64,000 bases of DNA from Symsagittifera roscoffensis (lineage: Eukaryota; Xenacoelomorpha; Acoela; Convolutidae). The DNA lies in assembly GCF_963678635.1 (NCBI RefSeq), contig NC_087068.1, positions 30,134,318-30,198,317 of the forward strand, given 5' to 3'. Below the pieces are notes generated by a model. The model saw only the letters and a list, made by a program, of their open reading frames with translations, had not been told where the DNA came from and searched no databases. Shown here one piece after another: positions 11,549 to 23,640 of this stretch. Numbering within the stretch: the first letter of the stretch is position 1; the number at the start of each line of letters is the position of its first letter. The translations under genes and the position numbers were made by a program.

Positions 11549-12515
11549 CCCATACATAATCGAGAACGAAAACACCTGAAACCACTATCATGAAATGTGT
11601 ATAACTTCTCAATCAAACAAGTTCATCAATAAGATGAAGAATAAAATAAAAAACATCTCTTTATGTCTGACCTTGAATTCAGACCAATTTATAAACTTTT
11701 TCGAGTAACAATTTCATCTATCAAATACATGAAAGACTCAAATTTCGATATGATTTCGTTACACATCGATAACAATTCTCCACATAAAATAACCCTAGGT
11801 CTTTTAGGTTATTGTGAAACTAACGCAACAATTTCTCCCACAAAAAATAGCGTATAGAGTAAATAATGTTTTACAACTATGAAATTTATGTCAATCAGTA
11901 ATACTTGACGAAGAACTGTCAAATAACATTATATATAAGTAATAAAAAACGAAACACAGATTATTTCACAAAAACACCCTATTTTAAACCAACATTTCAA
12001 ATATCAAAATACACGGAAGAAAAAAAAATTTCTAAAAACGTTTAAATTCCAAAACTCTCAGATAACACATAAACTAGAAATAGAAACTATTCAAATCATC
12101 GATCTAGAAACTGTTCATACAATCGATATAGAAATTATTCCAACGATAGGAATAGAAACTATTGAAATAATTGAAATCCTAGATATCAAAATAATCGATC
12201 ACGCGATAATTCTAACACCAGATCAAAATTTAACAATTATCAAAACAGATCACGCGATAACTCACAGAATAGAAATTCAAGTTAAACAGTAGACGAAGAA
12301 AATACTCTCAGTCACCATATAGGAAAAACACACGTTATCAAAGATCACAATAAAATTATATGAGTAGTACAAGTACAATCAACTGAAGAAACTCAACCAG
12401 AATCCCCTGGTAATGTGGTAATGACAACAACGAAAGCAAAGAACTGCAATTAAACCACATCAATTGCGAATCCAGAGATAGCGAAATTGACACAGAAAAC
12501 ACAATTTCAATTAAT

Positions 12516-13230
12516 ATGTTAAAGGTTGAAAATGACTATGGACCTTTTATAAACGAACAACCGATATATTTTCACATCTATCAAAACAATGATCAATTTC
12601 TTTTAATTTATTATACAAGACCAATATCATATAACACAACAAAGGAAAAAATAGAAAAAATAGTAGAAGAATTAACAGAAGAAAAACCCACAGAATGCTC
12701 AAGCACAAATAACTTTTATCAAAACAAACCCAGAGAAACACAGATACACAAAGAAAAAATATGGACAATCCCACTTCTTTTAGAAAGTCCAAAATCCAAA
12801 CAATTGCAAACACCAGACCTTGAAATAAGATTTTTCAATAGATTCCGGAGCAGAATTGAATATTATCAAAATTCCCACTTGGAATGAAATAAAAATTCTT
12901 CACCCGAAATTTTTACCATTCAAAACAACAAGCAGACTAGCAACCGCACAAGGATCAACCTTAACAAAGTTTGGATAAACCCAATTTTTCATTTTTTCCA
13001 CTCAAACAATGAAACGAAACAAACTCATGAGCAAATCTTTTAATCAAACCTTCCACATTCACTGATATAAAACATAATACTTTGGATTACCATTTATAAC
13101 TAAATATATACCAACAAAAACATCCCAAATAGTAGAATTCATATAAAAGATATTTACACAAGGTTGAAAAACTCATCTTTGACATTTTTTCAAAGAATAA
13201 ACAAACAACCACCATTTTTCTCTAAATTTT
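12516..13230 (+). pseudogene. protease segment, copy 3 (DSGA)
   Basis: The linker frame 12516-12887 is open for 123 codons. The active-site box SIDSGAEL lies at 12835-12858 with Asp at 12841-12843, in a different frame from the linker. This copy is the one adjacent to the RT and is more diverged from copies 1 and 2 than they are from each other. Confidence 0.75.
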
Positions 13231-13910
13231 AACCCATATATAATCAGGAAGAAAACACCTGGAACCACTATCAGGAAATGTGTATAACTTCTCAATCAAA
13301 CAAGTTCATCAATAAGATAAAGACCAAAATAAACACCATCTCTTTATGTCTGACCTTGAATTCAGACCAATTCATAAACTTTTTTGAGTAACAATTTCAT
13401 CTGTCAAATACATGAAAGACTCAAACTTCGATATGATTTTTTTACACATCTATAACAATTCTCCACATAAAAAAACCCTACCTCCAGGACTTTTAGGTTA
13501 TTGTGAAACTAACGCAACAATTTCTCCCACAAAAAAATAGCATATAGAGTAAATATTGTTTCACATCTATTAGATTTATGTCAATCAGCAATCCTTGACG
13601 AAGAACTGTCGAAAAACATTATAATAAGTAATAAAAAACGAAACACAGATTATTTCACAAAAACACCCTATTTTAAACCAACATTTCAAATATCAAATTA
13701 CACGGAAGAAAAAAAAATTCCTTGCGATGTTTAAATTCCAACACTCTCAGATAACACATAAACTAGAAATAGAAAATACTCAAATCATTGACCTAGAAAC
13801 TGTTCATACAATCGATATAGAAATTATTCCAACAATAGGAATAAGAACTATTCAAATAATCTAAACCCTAGATATCAAAAATTTCCTAACAATAGTTAAT
13901 TTCCAACACT

Positions 13911-14740
13911 CTCAGATAACACAAGAGGAATTGAAGCAATTAGCTGAACTATTAATAAAATACCCAAAAGTTTACGCAACATCTAAATTTTATGTTGGAA
14001 AAGTAACTTCACCATTACATTTACCCCTGAAACCTGATGCAGTTTTCAAAAAACAACGAGTAAGTTGAGTCCCAATTCACTTGCAATACGAAGTGAACCA
14101 ATTACTTGAAATACTAGATTAATATGAAATCATCTCTCCAGTAAATAAAGAAGAATAGCGAAAAGTTAACACATTCAAAAAGCCAGTTATCATTTTAGCA
14201 AAAGGAGAACCATTGAAAAATGTTCTAGATGCAAGATACCTCAATTCACTAATTGATGAATCTAAATGTAATTGGCTTATCGAACCATTTCAAGTAATTC
14301 TCTCAAAAACAAACGGTAAATATTTCACAACAGCAGACATGAATAGTGCATATAATCAAATGCCGTTAGATGAACAATCAAGACTATTAACACATTTCGT
14401 TATTGGAAATCAAAAATACGAATTCAACAGATTATTCTACGGAATTTCCATAGGTCCAGCAGCATTTTCAGCATTTATGAGTTAAATTTTCAGACCACTA
14501 ATACTCAATAAAAATGCAATCACATATTTTAACAATGTTTTTCTGCACTCAAAAACAAAAATCGAAATGTTCATTGTTTTAAAAAAAATATCATCAAATT
14601 TTACTACAAGAAAACATGGAAGCAGCTCCAGATAAATCACACTTTTTTCTAACACGAGTAAAATTCCTTAGACAAATTATAGAAAGAAACACTAATAAAC
14701 CACGCATAGATGCAATCCAAAAACTCCAACCACCTTCAAA
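13911..14740 (+). pseudogene. pol: reverse transcriptase domain (gypsy type), catalytic box lost
   Basis: Recognisable RT blocks include the conserved LDARYLNSLI, FTTADMNSAYNQMPL (which holds the first catalytic Asp) and FNRLFYGISIGPAAF. The open piece is 14213-14485, ended by a TAA just after the last block. Four more blocks can be read in the same frame past that stop. The YxDD box reads YFNN at 14525-14536: both metal-binding aspartates are asparagine. RT copies element RNA into DNA, and this copy could not. Confidence 0.88.
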
Positions 14741-15433
14741 TAAGAACAAAATACAAGAATTTCTTGGAACGTGAAACTGCTCAAGTAAATACGTATTTAG
14801 AATGCAGTTATACTTTAGACCATTTTATAACATCCTTGGATAGCAGAATAAATTTTAATGGACAACAGAACATCAGAAACGATTTAAAGAAAAAAAAACT
14901 CTTCTCACAGAACAATTATCAAACACTTTTCCAGATCCCGATCAACCATTCTATGCCATGGGCGACGCCTCAAATTTTGGCGACAGCGCAGCATTATTAC
15001 AATCTCACAATGAAACGAACAAAATGAATCTCATTTTCGCAAACTCTAGGCTATTCACACAAGCTGGACTTAGACTCTCTATTCTTATGAGAAAAAGCAC
15101 AGCCATAATATATACACTTACAGAATATGAATTTTTAATACTTGGATCGAAACATCCAACAGCGTTTTTTACAGACCATACACCAATATTTTTTTTACAC
15201 AAAAATCAAACCCAAACCATAGAGTTTACAGATTTCAACTAATTTCAATGAAATTTCCAAACTTACATATAGTTTGGACAGCAGGAAAAAACCTCGCACT
15301 ATCCGATACTCTCAGTAGAAAAACACCAATTGAACTATTAACACGAAAAACAACAGTTGAAATACCACAAATTATAAATTTTTCCTTACAGAAAAAAAAA
15401 CATCACCAAAATTACAACGTAAATTTGCAGTAA
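14741..15433 (+). pseudogene. pol: RNase H domain and pol connection (gypsy type)
   Basis: The frame 14958-15242 carries the first RNase H aspartate in YAMGDASNFG (GAC 14964-14966) and the LILGSKHPT...FFTDHTPI block. A shifted frame 15248-15433 gives LHIVWTAGKN...SDTLSRKTP, the usual end of a gypsy RNase H. The residue that is normally the catalytic Glu in the LMREC-type block reads Lys (LMRKS). RNase H removes RNA from the RNA-DNA hybrid. Confidence 0.82.
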
Positions 15434-16000
15434 AAATTGATACAGACCAATCACAAAAAAAAATAATTTGCAACATTTTTCACCGTATCTATGTTGTCAA
15501 AACCTTCACTACGAAGTTGATTTACTAGGAAAATCTACACTCAAACCAATACCATACTCTTCATGGATAAAAAACAACACGCAGCAAAAACCAGTGGAAC
15601 AAAAATTATATAAAAAAGATCTATTCCCTTTAATAGAAAAAGAAAATCTCACTGATAATATAAATTTATCAGGCCCACAAACAATGATTCAAAATATACA
15701 ATGAACCATGTTTTTAACCTTTATGACCCACTAGATACAATATTTTTAATCAAAAATAGAAATTGAAATTATTTTTCTCCCAACAACAGAAAAAATAAAA
15801 CTCGAATTATTACAGAAACATCAAAACCTTGATCCAGTCATTAGACAATTAAAATCTTGGCACAAAAATAAAACACCATGCTAGGAAACAAAACCCTTCT
15901 TAGGTCTTTTCAAAAATTTAACAACACCTCTATCAACGAAAACACAGATATCCTAGAATACTAAAAACCTGATATCAAAGTACACTGCTTATCTTTGAGT
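15434..16000 (+). pseudogene. pol: pol linker between RNase H and integrase
   Basis: Open pieces (for example 15468-15704) contain DLLGKSTLKPIPYSSW and ENLTDNINLSGPQ, then QNLDPVIRQLKSWH near 15,820, the type of sequence that precedes the integrase zinc finger. It is broken by frameshifts. Confidence 0.6.
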
Positions 16001-17435
16001 ATGATGCTTATAGCTTTTCAATTTAGATAAAATTATTATGCAATGATTGCATAATATGTCAATTAAACAAACCATACTCAAACCAAAAACAAATCGCAGA
16101 AAAACAAGATTTTAAAGGACAAAGTCTATATTTCAATCACAGAATTTCTTTCGATACAAAAGGACCAATATCACCATCCTCAGAAGTAAACTCATATATA
16201 ATGGTCATAGTAGATGTATTCACACACTACATAGCACTTAACCCAATACCTCTTTGTAAGGCTTATTATGCATATACAACAATTTATGAACACTGGCTAG
16301 CAAAATTCGGTTTAACCGAAAAATTGTCACAGATGATGGCACTGAATTTATAAATAACGACAACATTAAACTACGCCACTTATATAACATTAAATACAAA
16401 CCACGTACATCTCACGCACCTTGGACTAATGGATTAGTCGAAGGCATGAACCGTTTACTACAAGATTATTTTAGATGTATCATTAACGGAAATGACACAA
16501 GATATACTGAATGGTCAACAGATGTAAAACTATTCCCACTATCTTATAATTCACAAATCACAACAATCTTAGCACTATCACCCTATGAAATGGGTTTCAA
16601 CCGAAAACCACGGAAATTGATAGTGTTCACAGCTAACTCTTCAAAAATGCACAAGGTTATTGCCAACCCACTAAAGAATCAATTTGTTACAATCTACCAC
16701 TACATACCCACGATGAAGATCACTTTCATCATCCACAAATATTAAAATTAGGTTCCGGTACACACACCGAATGGATTTTAAACAGAGACGAAAAACACAA
16801 CGAAATTTACCAGAAAGTAACAAAAAATATATTACAAAGATAAATAAATAATTCCCAAATAAATTCCCGAGTTACCCCAGCTACAAATTTGAAAGTTGGA
16901 ACATATGTTTTATTCTAAATTTTACAACACAAAAAGGAATTTCTAAAAAATCACAACCACTCCGAAAAGGACCGTATCAAACAATTAATAAACCCAGTGA
17001 TGTAACCTAGAAACTTACACATTCAAACAAAAAAGAAATCGTTCAACATCAAAACAATCTCTTACCTTATTACCCGAAAGACAATGCTCTTCCAGAATTT
17101 ACTCAATTTACTCTTTCACAGGACTTAGAAATATTCAAAACAATTCAGATCACAATCAAAATCAAAACACTGATAGGCACCCTATCCAAACACAATTAGA
17201 TAAAAATGAAAAAGACTTTCCCAAACAACTATCAAAAAATGTAAACAACAAAAATATATCTCAAACAGAAAGAAAAAACCGAAAATTAAAAGAAAAAATT
17301 ATATCACAAGATCAAAAAGAAAAATCTCTACATAGACAATCATTGCGACTTCATAATCAGCCACGAAAAGATTACAAAACATTCATCCCGCAATCTAAAA
17401 TAGTAAAAAAAGTTAAATTTCAGAAACTACTTTAG
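16001..17435 (+). pseudogene. pol: integrase with D-D-35-E core, frameshifted
   Basis: The CxxC half of the zinc finger is at about 16039-16050 (CNDCIICQ). The core has Asp 1 in ISFDTKGP (16153-16155), Asp 2 in TDDGTEF (16332-16334) and Glu in GLVEGMNR (16440-16442). Asp 2 to Glu is exactly 35 intervening residues, as in retroviral-type integrases. A one-base frameshift lies at about 16,318, between Asp 1 and Asp 2. The open piece 16446-16745 covers the end of the core, and a basic carboxy-terminal region continues in fragments to a TAG at 17433-17435. Integrase inserts the DNA copy into the chromosome. Confidence 0.9.
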
Positions 17436-18794
17436 ATTAAACATTTTTTTCAACTCTTGAAGATATTTTAATGGACCAAACGTTTTCTCAAAATTCATGC
17501 TGAAAAGCACTTGAACAAACTAGTTCAAATTCAGCCAATCAGAAGTTTTTCCGAATCATCACTTCATTCTTAACACGACTTCTTTAGCCGATAAACAATC
17601 ACCCTCAAGCCATTCTCTAACTATAATTAAAATACCTCCAGGTCAAAAATAAGCAATCCGCTAAACATTGACACCTGAAACAAACATAGTTTCTATTTTA
17701 CAACCCTCCCTTATCAAGCAGTACAAAGATCAACAATTTTGTCCCAACTTAGAACTGGAAAACACCTAAGGCAAAAATATTGAATTAGCCTAAAGAACAA
17801 AATGGACATGATCATTTAGCCTAAAGTACGAATATCTCTTCGATACCCCAATCACATTCATCCGATAAACAACAAAACCAGGAAGACTCTTAGGAGCGAT
17901 CCCAACTTTCTTTTCTCAAAAATTGCCAAAATCCAACCCAGTCGTCAAAAAATCAATAAATAAACCGACCACACTTGAATTTTGCCTCATAAAATAAAAA
18001 ACAATATAACGAAGAAATCAATTCTTCAAATGCTTCATTCTCAAACAGTTAACACATTTCATAATATAGTTTTAAGCATTTTTTCAATTCTTCCCAATTT
18101 TTTCAAATCTTGTATAATTTTCAAATCCGACATTTTAGAAATATTCATCCTCAACCTGATAATTTTTTACAACTTTTTCATCATTTTTTATTCTCTAGCA
18201 CAAACCTACGTTAATTTTTCCAAAATCATTGACCAACCACTTCCTCAGGTACGATATTTCAAGTAACTGACTCAATGTTCCAACATCTATTCAGTAGAAC
18301 AGATGCTTTTCTTCTCTTTATAAAATTTCTCACATTTTCGACAGCCCTCATAATGACAAAGTGTAAATGTATAAAAAAGCTATTATAACCTTCGCATTAG
18401 CAACAGTACTTTTATTACTTTTCATCCACTTAAATAAAAACTTTTCCCAAACTTTTTCGAAATTGCTAATCAACAACCCCCACATCAGTACTCTCCAATA
18501 ACGTACTAAGAACCTCCAAAAACACCAACAAATAATCAAACAAATAACCCTCAATCCTCAACACGCATCTCTTTTCAAGACAATTCATACACATTTAAAG
18601 AAAAACACGCACGATTGTCAGAACAACTAGAGCCAGTAATCCGCCAAGCATCACTGAGCGAACCACAATACGAACCAGTATATAATATATACCCCCCTCT
18701 CCAATAAGATCTTAAAAGAGCAAGACATCAAAGTCAAAACCAAAACACACTCGAAATAAAACGTCAAATTATTCATCCATGACGGAATAGAACT
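17436..18794 (+). other. post-pol region with a hydrophobic open frame
   Basis: This lies beyond the end of pol. The frame 17982-18266 (94 codons, non-ATG start) is dominated by Phe/Ile/Leu and could encode one or two membrane segments, but the composition of T-rich AT DNA produces the same look. Otherwise nothing is recognised. In elements with an env-like third gene this is where a leader or splice acceptor would lie. Confidence 0.35.
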
Positions 18795-19460
18795 TTGCAA
18801 AATCGCAGAGTTCAATTCAACATACCTCATTCACCGGCAAGTAATCCTGGAGTTCTTTCTAGTAGAACAATTCAAAGTACCCCACAGAATACATCACAAC
18901 AAAACACATTAAACATCCCATCAGTTTATTTAGGTTCAATTCCTACATCTGAACAAATCAGAGAAAACCCTTTTAATCCCCTAGCCACTACAGAACAACT
19001 ACCTTATTGGATGACACATGTTTTTCCTCAAGGCGAACCTAATTTAGTGAATAATCCAATAGACGTTTCTTCCGACACATCTTTGTCACTACCTGAAACT
19101 CTTTCACTCCCTTCAACCCTTTCGTTAACTCAAATTTCACAATCACCATTTCCTCCAAATTTTCCTACAAATCTCGACGCTAGATATAGAGAAAACTCAA
19201 CTAATACCATACAACTACGATCAGATTGGAATACATTCGTAGCATTCCCTCCACTATTTGGATATTATCACAAAAGTAACAGATTACACAACTGGGCACT
19301 AAACAGATTACAATATCGACAAGATATCCACGAAGATATTCAAGAACATAATATACAAATACTTACACAAGACACCTTGACACCAAAATTTGAAATCACA
19401 GTAAAACTAAATAATATAATTCATCATCCCTTAACCCTAGCCCCCCCCCCCCTAATATAA
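18795..19460 (+). pseudogene. Pro/Ser/Thr-rich accessory open frame (221 codons)
   Basis: This is the longest uninterrupted frame of the element. The first 130 residues are rich in Ser, Thr, Pro and Asn with no domain I recognise. The second part has aromatic-rich PPLFGYYHKSNRLHNWALNR. It ends within a run of 12 C at 19441-19452, where length change probably altered the frame. Its start here is not an ATG. It may be an accessory or surface protein of the element. Unknown. Confidence 0.45.
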
Positions 19461-21900
19461 AAGATCAATCTTCACCCTCCCCCATTAATAACCACAAAAA
19501 AAATCAACAAATACGATAGACACACAAAAAAGACAATTGGATATATCGCCTTTTATAATCCATATTCAGGACTATCGTACACATGTATCTTTTAAAGATA
19601 CTAATTTTTCAGACTATTTTATTTTTCAATCTTTGAAAAACCGATCATAACAATCATTCTCCCCCGCCCCCGAACAGAACCCCAGGATTTACTAGTCACA
19701 CACTATGACTGTGAAGAAAATGAACAAAAAAAATTACACAAATATGCAAAAAACCAAGCCACTCAAAATGAATCCGAACCACAATCAATCGAAACAACAG
19801 ATATAATAGCAACAATTTTTTCAAAAGCACGAGCTACAACACTTACAGGATATAAATTCACAGCGACATTTTCAGAAAAGAAAGTACATTGTTCACAAGT
19901 CTCAAACGAAACCAAAACAGATTAGATCATGAATCTTTCTACCAAAGCAACATCAAAAAAATTATTGCTACTCAGCCCTGACGATTGCAGTAACAAACTT
20001 AAATGAATAAAAATCACATCAAACAAAGGCACAACCAGAAAATTGGTCAACTTTCAAGTTTTTCCAGATTTCGCACATCAAACCGAACTTGAAAGATACC
20101 AAGGTCATATAAAACTAGAGGACGAATTTTCCTTCCACGGAGCACATGAAAGATTAACTTACAATCTCCATACCAATATTGGATACCACACATTGGAATA
20201 AACACCTCCTCAAATTTTAAAGCAGATGCAAAAAGTAAAGGATACTATGATATAATATTTTTTGATTGGAAAATACAACTTGAAAAAGTACAACTAACCC
20301 GTGATTTCAAAGATGACACTAGAATTTATCAAGGAATCATTCTTCCTTGCAAAAACGGCCAAGGATATTGCGATCCTACAACACGCACAAAAGCAACAAT
20401 TGTTTGGTTCCCCGAAGACACCTGTACCACATTTCAAGTAGCAAAAATACACGCTAGAACAATCAAATTTCACCAAAAACTTTTTCTTGAATCAATCCCG
20501 TTTGAAGATGTAAGCCCTGATCAACTCACACATAGTAATTTTAGATTTAGAAACATTCATAATAGAGATCATAAATTGACACGTTTTCGAAAATACCCAG
20601 AAACGGAACTTGCATGTAAATACACCAAACCACTTTAATAAACACAGTATTCAGACGATTTCGACATGACTACAGGAAAATTAATTATAGATGAAATGGC
20701 TACATCTCGTTCAACCACTGACAAAAATTCATATGTCCCAGTACAATTTCAAAAGAATACAGAAAAAATTGGTGGAAAAATTAAACCACAAGATAAAGAC
20801 AGTACCCGTTTACAAGAACTATCACTCATGAACAACACTCATTTTGGCGCAATCCACTATGACATACACTGAGACATGAAATTAAACTACACAATAAGTA
20901 TAATTTTTCAAGAAATGTCTTTGACAGAACTTGAAACACTCCAACAATTATGCGAACTTGAACGCACATAAATTTTACAATCACGTGCACTACCAGATCT
21001 TAAAATCCCTTATGCAGGATATTTATTGTCAGGAAACAAATCAAATTTTTTTGACTACGAAGGAAATATATTATGGTAATACACTTGCACCAAAAAAGTA
21101 TCACCTTTATTCGTTTTTAAGGACAAAAGATGCCAAAAAAATCCCAGTACTCTACAAAAATAAAGTATATTTTGTTGATACACTCTCCCGCAGAACTTAC
21201 TTTTGAGATACAGCAGTCCCATGTGGATCAGAAAACAGCCACAATGTAGTACAATTAAACCCTGACAAAGATAAATACTATCTTCTCACACCATATCCTA
21301 CACTCATGCAACCACTCAAAAAATTTTTACCAGAAAGCATTGGAGCTATTGCCCGCAACCCCAATATCGATTTACAATCAACCGGCACGTACTCTAAATC
21401 TGACATTCAACATCACATATAAACACAACAATTTCAAAAATTAGTCACAAAAATGGACACAATACAACGACAATCCATAGATCAAAACCTACGCAAACTT
21501 GCAGAAACAGCAGGCTTTTCAGACATACACGCACAAGACTATAGCGGATATTTTAATGATTTAAAAGATAAAATTTATCTAAATGGTGAAAAATACAGAC
21601 CACAAGACATATCACCAACAAAAAATTTTCGTTTTTTTAAATTTGAAAAACGAACTTCTTGCCTTTCTAGGATGGCCCTACTATATCTTAGAAAGGTTGA
21701 CTATATTATACGCAATATTGAATTTTCTCTCTCTTAAAAGGAATTTATTATACATGCGCAATACGCACACAAGTGAACAAACAAGCAAGCGTAGTACGCA
21801 TACTTTTTGCAGGATTTTTTTGGAATATTTTCTACATCAATCAATAAAATTCTTTTAGACGCTCAAATAAAAGAATACAATATCAATCTATCAACAACAC
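19461..21900 (+). pseudogene. env-like region, heavily broken
   Basis: Open pieces at about 19,690-19,920, 20,030-20,200, 20666-20872, 20931-21206 and 21453-21737 follow one another on the + strand in shifting frames, with spaced cysteines in the first half and a hydrophobic, membrane-like stretch (for example LLAFLGWPYYILERL) around 21,660-21,750. A long frame after pol with cysteines and a carboxy-terminal membrane segment is the layout of an envelope-type third gene in errantivirus-like gypsy elements. I cannot assign it to a named glycoprotein family. It is inactivated by many stops and frameshifts. Confidence 0.4.
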
Positions 21901-21955
21901 CAAACACATATGACGAATCACGAAATGATACGATACAACGCCTACTGCACCACAA

Positions 21956-22437
21956 TTGCAAAACCTAAACCATAACCATCCCCTATCATTGGTACAGCGA
22001 AATTTCAGAAGTATCGCCCTAACAGACCTCATAATGTCGAGATCTAATTATCCACAGAGCCCAATTCAACACATAATAACCCAACAACCCAACACAGAAG
22101 ACACATACGAACAAATTATAGAACAAACTCATAGCACTAATTTTCGTTCTCAGAACAACCATCTTTTCAGCCCACGATGAGCCGCCAAGTTGAATCCCTC
22201 CATCGATCAATTTTCCACCCAGCCAACCTCCAGAACAACCGTCCCATCATCCCACTTTTTGCTTTCCCCCCACCTCAATCACCTCATCATAACACATTAT
22301 CCAGCATAGAATCAGACATTATTTCCAACACAACAATATATATAACACTATCTCCAAATTCAACAACTCCGAGAATTGAACCCCTTCTCCTCCCTCTCCC
22401 ATTTCAAGTGTTACACCTATATATTCCCCTCCAGTGA
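21956..22437 (+). other. Pro/Ser/Asn-rich short open frames after the env-like region
   Basis: Two overlapping short frames (21956-22180 and 22177-22437) are low-complexity and proline/serine rich. They are of uncertain coding value and no family is recognised. Their position is unusual, since most env-bearing LTR elements end soon after env. Confidence 0.25.
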
Positions 22438-23640
22438 ACCAGTGAACCATCCAAAAACAACGACTCAGACCACACACACAATCATCACACGAGCTTGATA
22501 ACTTCATAACACTGCAACAACAATTACAACACCCTCAGACACTAACTATTCACCAACTCTCACGATCTATAACATCATCCAACCCATCTACCCCAACCCC
22601 CTCTTCAATTATACACCTTCCCAAAACCCGACTTCCTCATCAACCCCATCCTCTAGTACAAACCGCGCTTACCGAACCCTTAAAAGAAATTTCCCAAATA
22701 CTCCATTCCCATCTAACCCAGGAACATCCACCATATTTGTCAATCATCCACTTCACACTAATACGGAAGAATTCCTATAAATATGTCTACCCTTTTTCCC
22801 ACAATACACGTACTTCCATTCAGACCCCAATGATGAAAAACCCAATTATGAAAACGAGCATGTTTTATACCCTACACTTTTATGGACATCTAATTATCAC
22901 TTTACTAATCCACTATCACTGCCACTATATAACACCCCTTATAATAATGAAGTGTGCAGCACCAAACTCTATCTTCTAACAACAGCACTAACCCCAAAAC
23001 AATTCACACAAATAGGATACAGACAATCACTAACCAAATCACTTCACCTGAAGCTAATGATTATTCTATCGATTATTACGATCATAACATTATACGACCT
23101 AAGAAAGACATCTTTCTAAACAATGACCCATTTGCTAACCCCCAACTAACAGAAAAATTTTTCTTCAAGACCCCATACACCTTCACCCTCAACATCTTAA
23201 ATAAAAAAACGACAAACGTCATCTCAGCAGCACTACGTGATATTCATGCTTATGATTTATATTTTAACAAATTTAACCACTTTTCACTAACCTTTCATTT
23301 CCTCACACCCAAAGAACGTGATTTGCACTGTTCACACGAAAACATGTTACGAACTAAACAAAAACACACATACACTTACTACAAATTCATTCAACACCAT
23401 TACACTCTCAATACAACGGCACGACAACTTCTTCATAGATCTCAATACATTAACTCGCCACACCTCACCAATTTTTCTGAACTTCACTTATTGTATTTAA
23501 GACACTAATTTACAAGGCACCCTCAGAAATTACGATCACATCACCCAGAAGTATATCTTATGTCCACTAACCAATCTCCTGAACGTAGACGAATCCCGCT
23601 CACTAATTGTCCCTCATGAGTTCCTCCAGCCCGTTGAAGT
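22438..23640 (+). pseudogene. further accessory frame downstream of the env-like region
   Basis: The main open piece 22954-23508 (184 codons) includes SPEANDYSIDYYDHNI and a His/Tyr/Thr-rich second half, and a proline-rich lead-in precedes it. It ends in LLYLRH then TAA. The frame starts at ATG 22954, although homology cannot be tested because the second element copy leaves the window before this region. It may be an additional gene of the element or part of an inserted sequence. Unrecognised. Confidence 0.35.

Larger units (their letters stand above)
8269..13910 (+). repeat. tandem repeat of a ~1.7-kb protease-bearing segment, 3.3 copies
   Basis: The marker TCAGACCAATTC starts units at 8269, 9976, 11679 and 13362, giving periods of 1707, 1703 and 1683 bp. 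The fourth is cut at about 13,900, where it joins the RT region. Each full unit carries, in order, a conserved piece after protease, an asparagine/arginine-rich tract, an acidic linker (MLKVEN-YEP...) and the protease motif. Units 1-2 are closest to each other and unit 3 more diverged. This arrangement is not part of a normal gypsy genome and must have arisen by unequal exchange or template switching inside the element. Confidence 0.92.
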
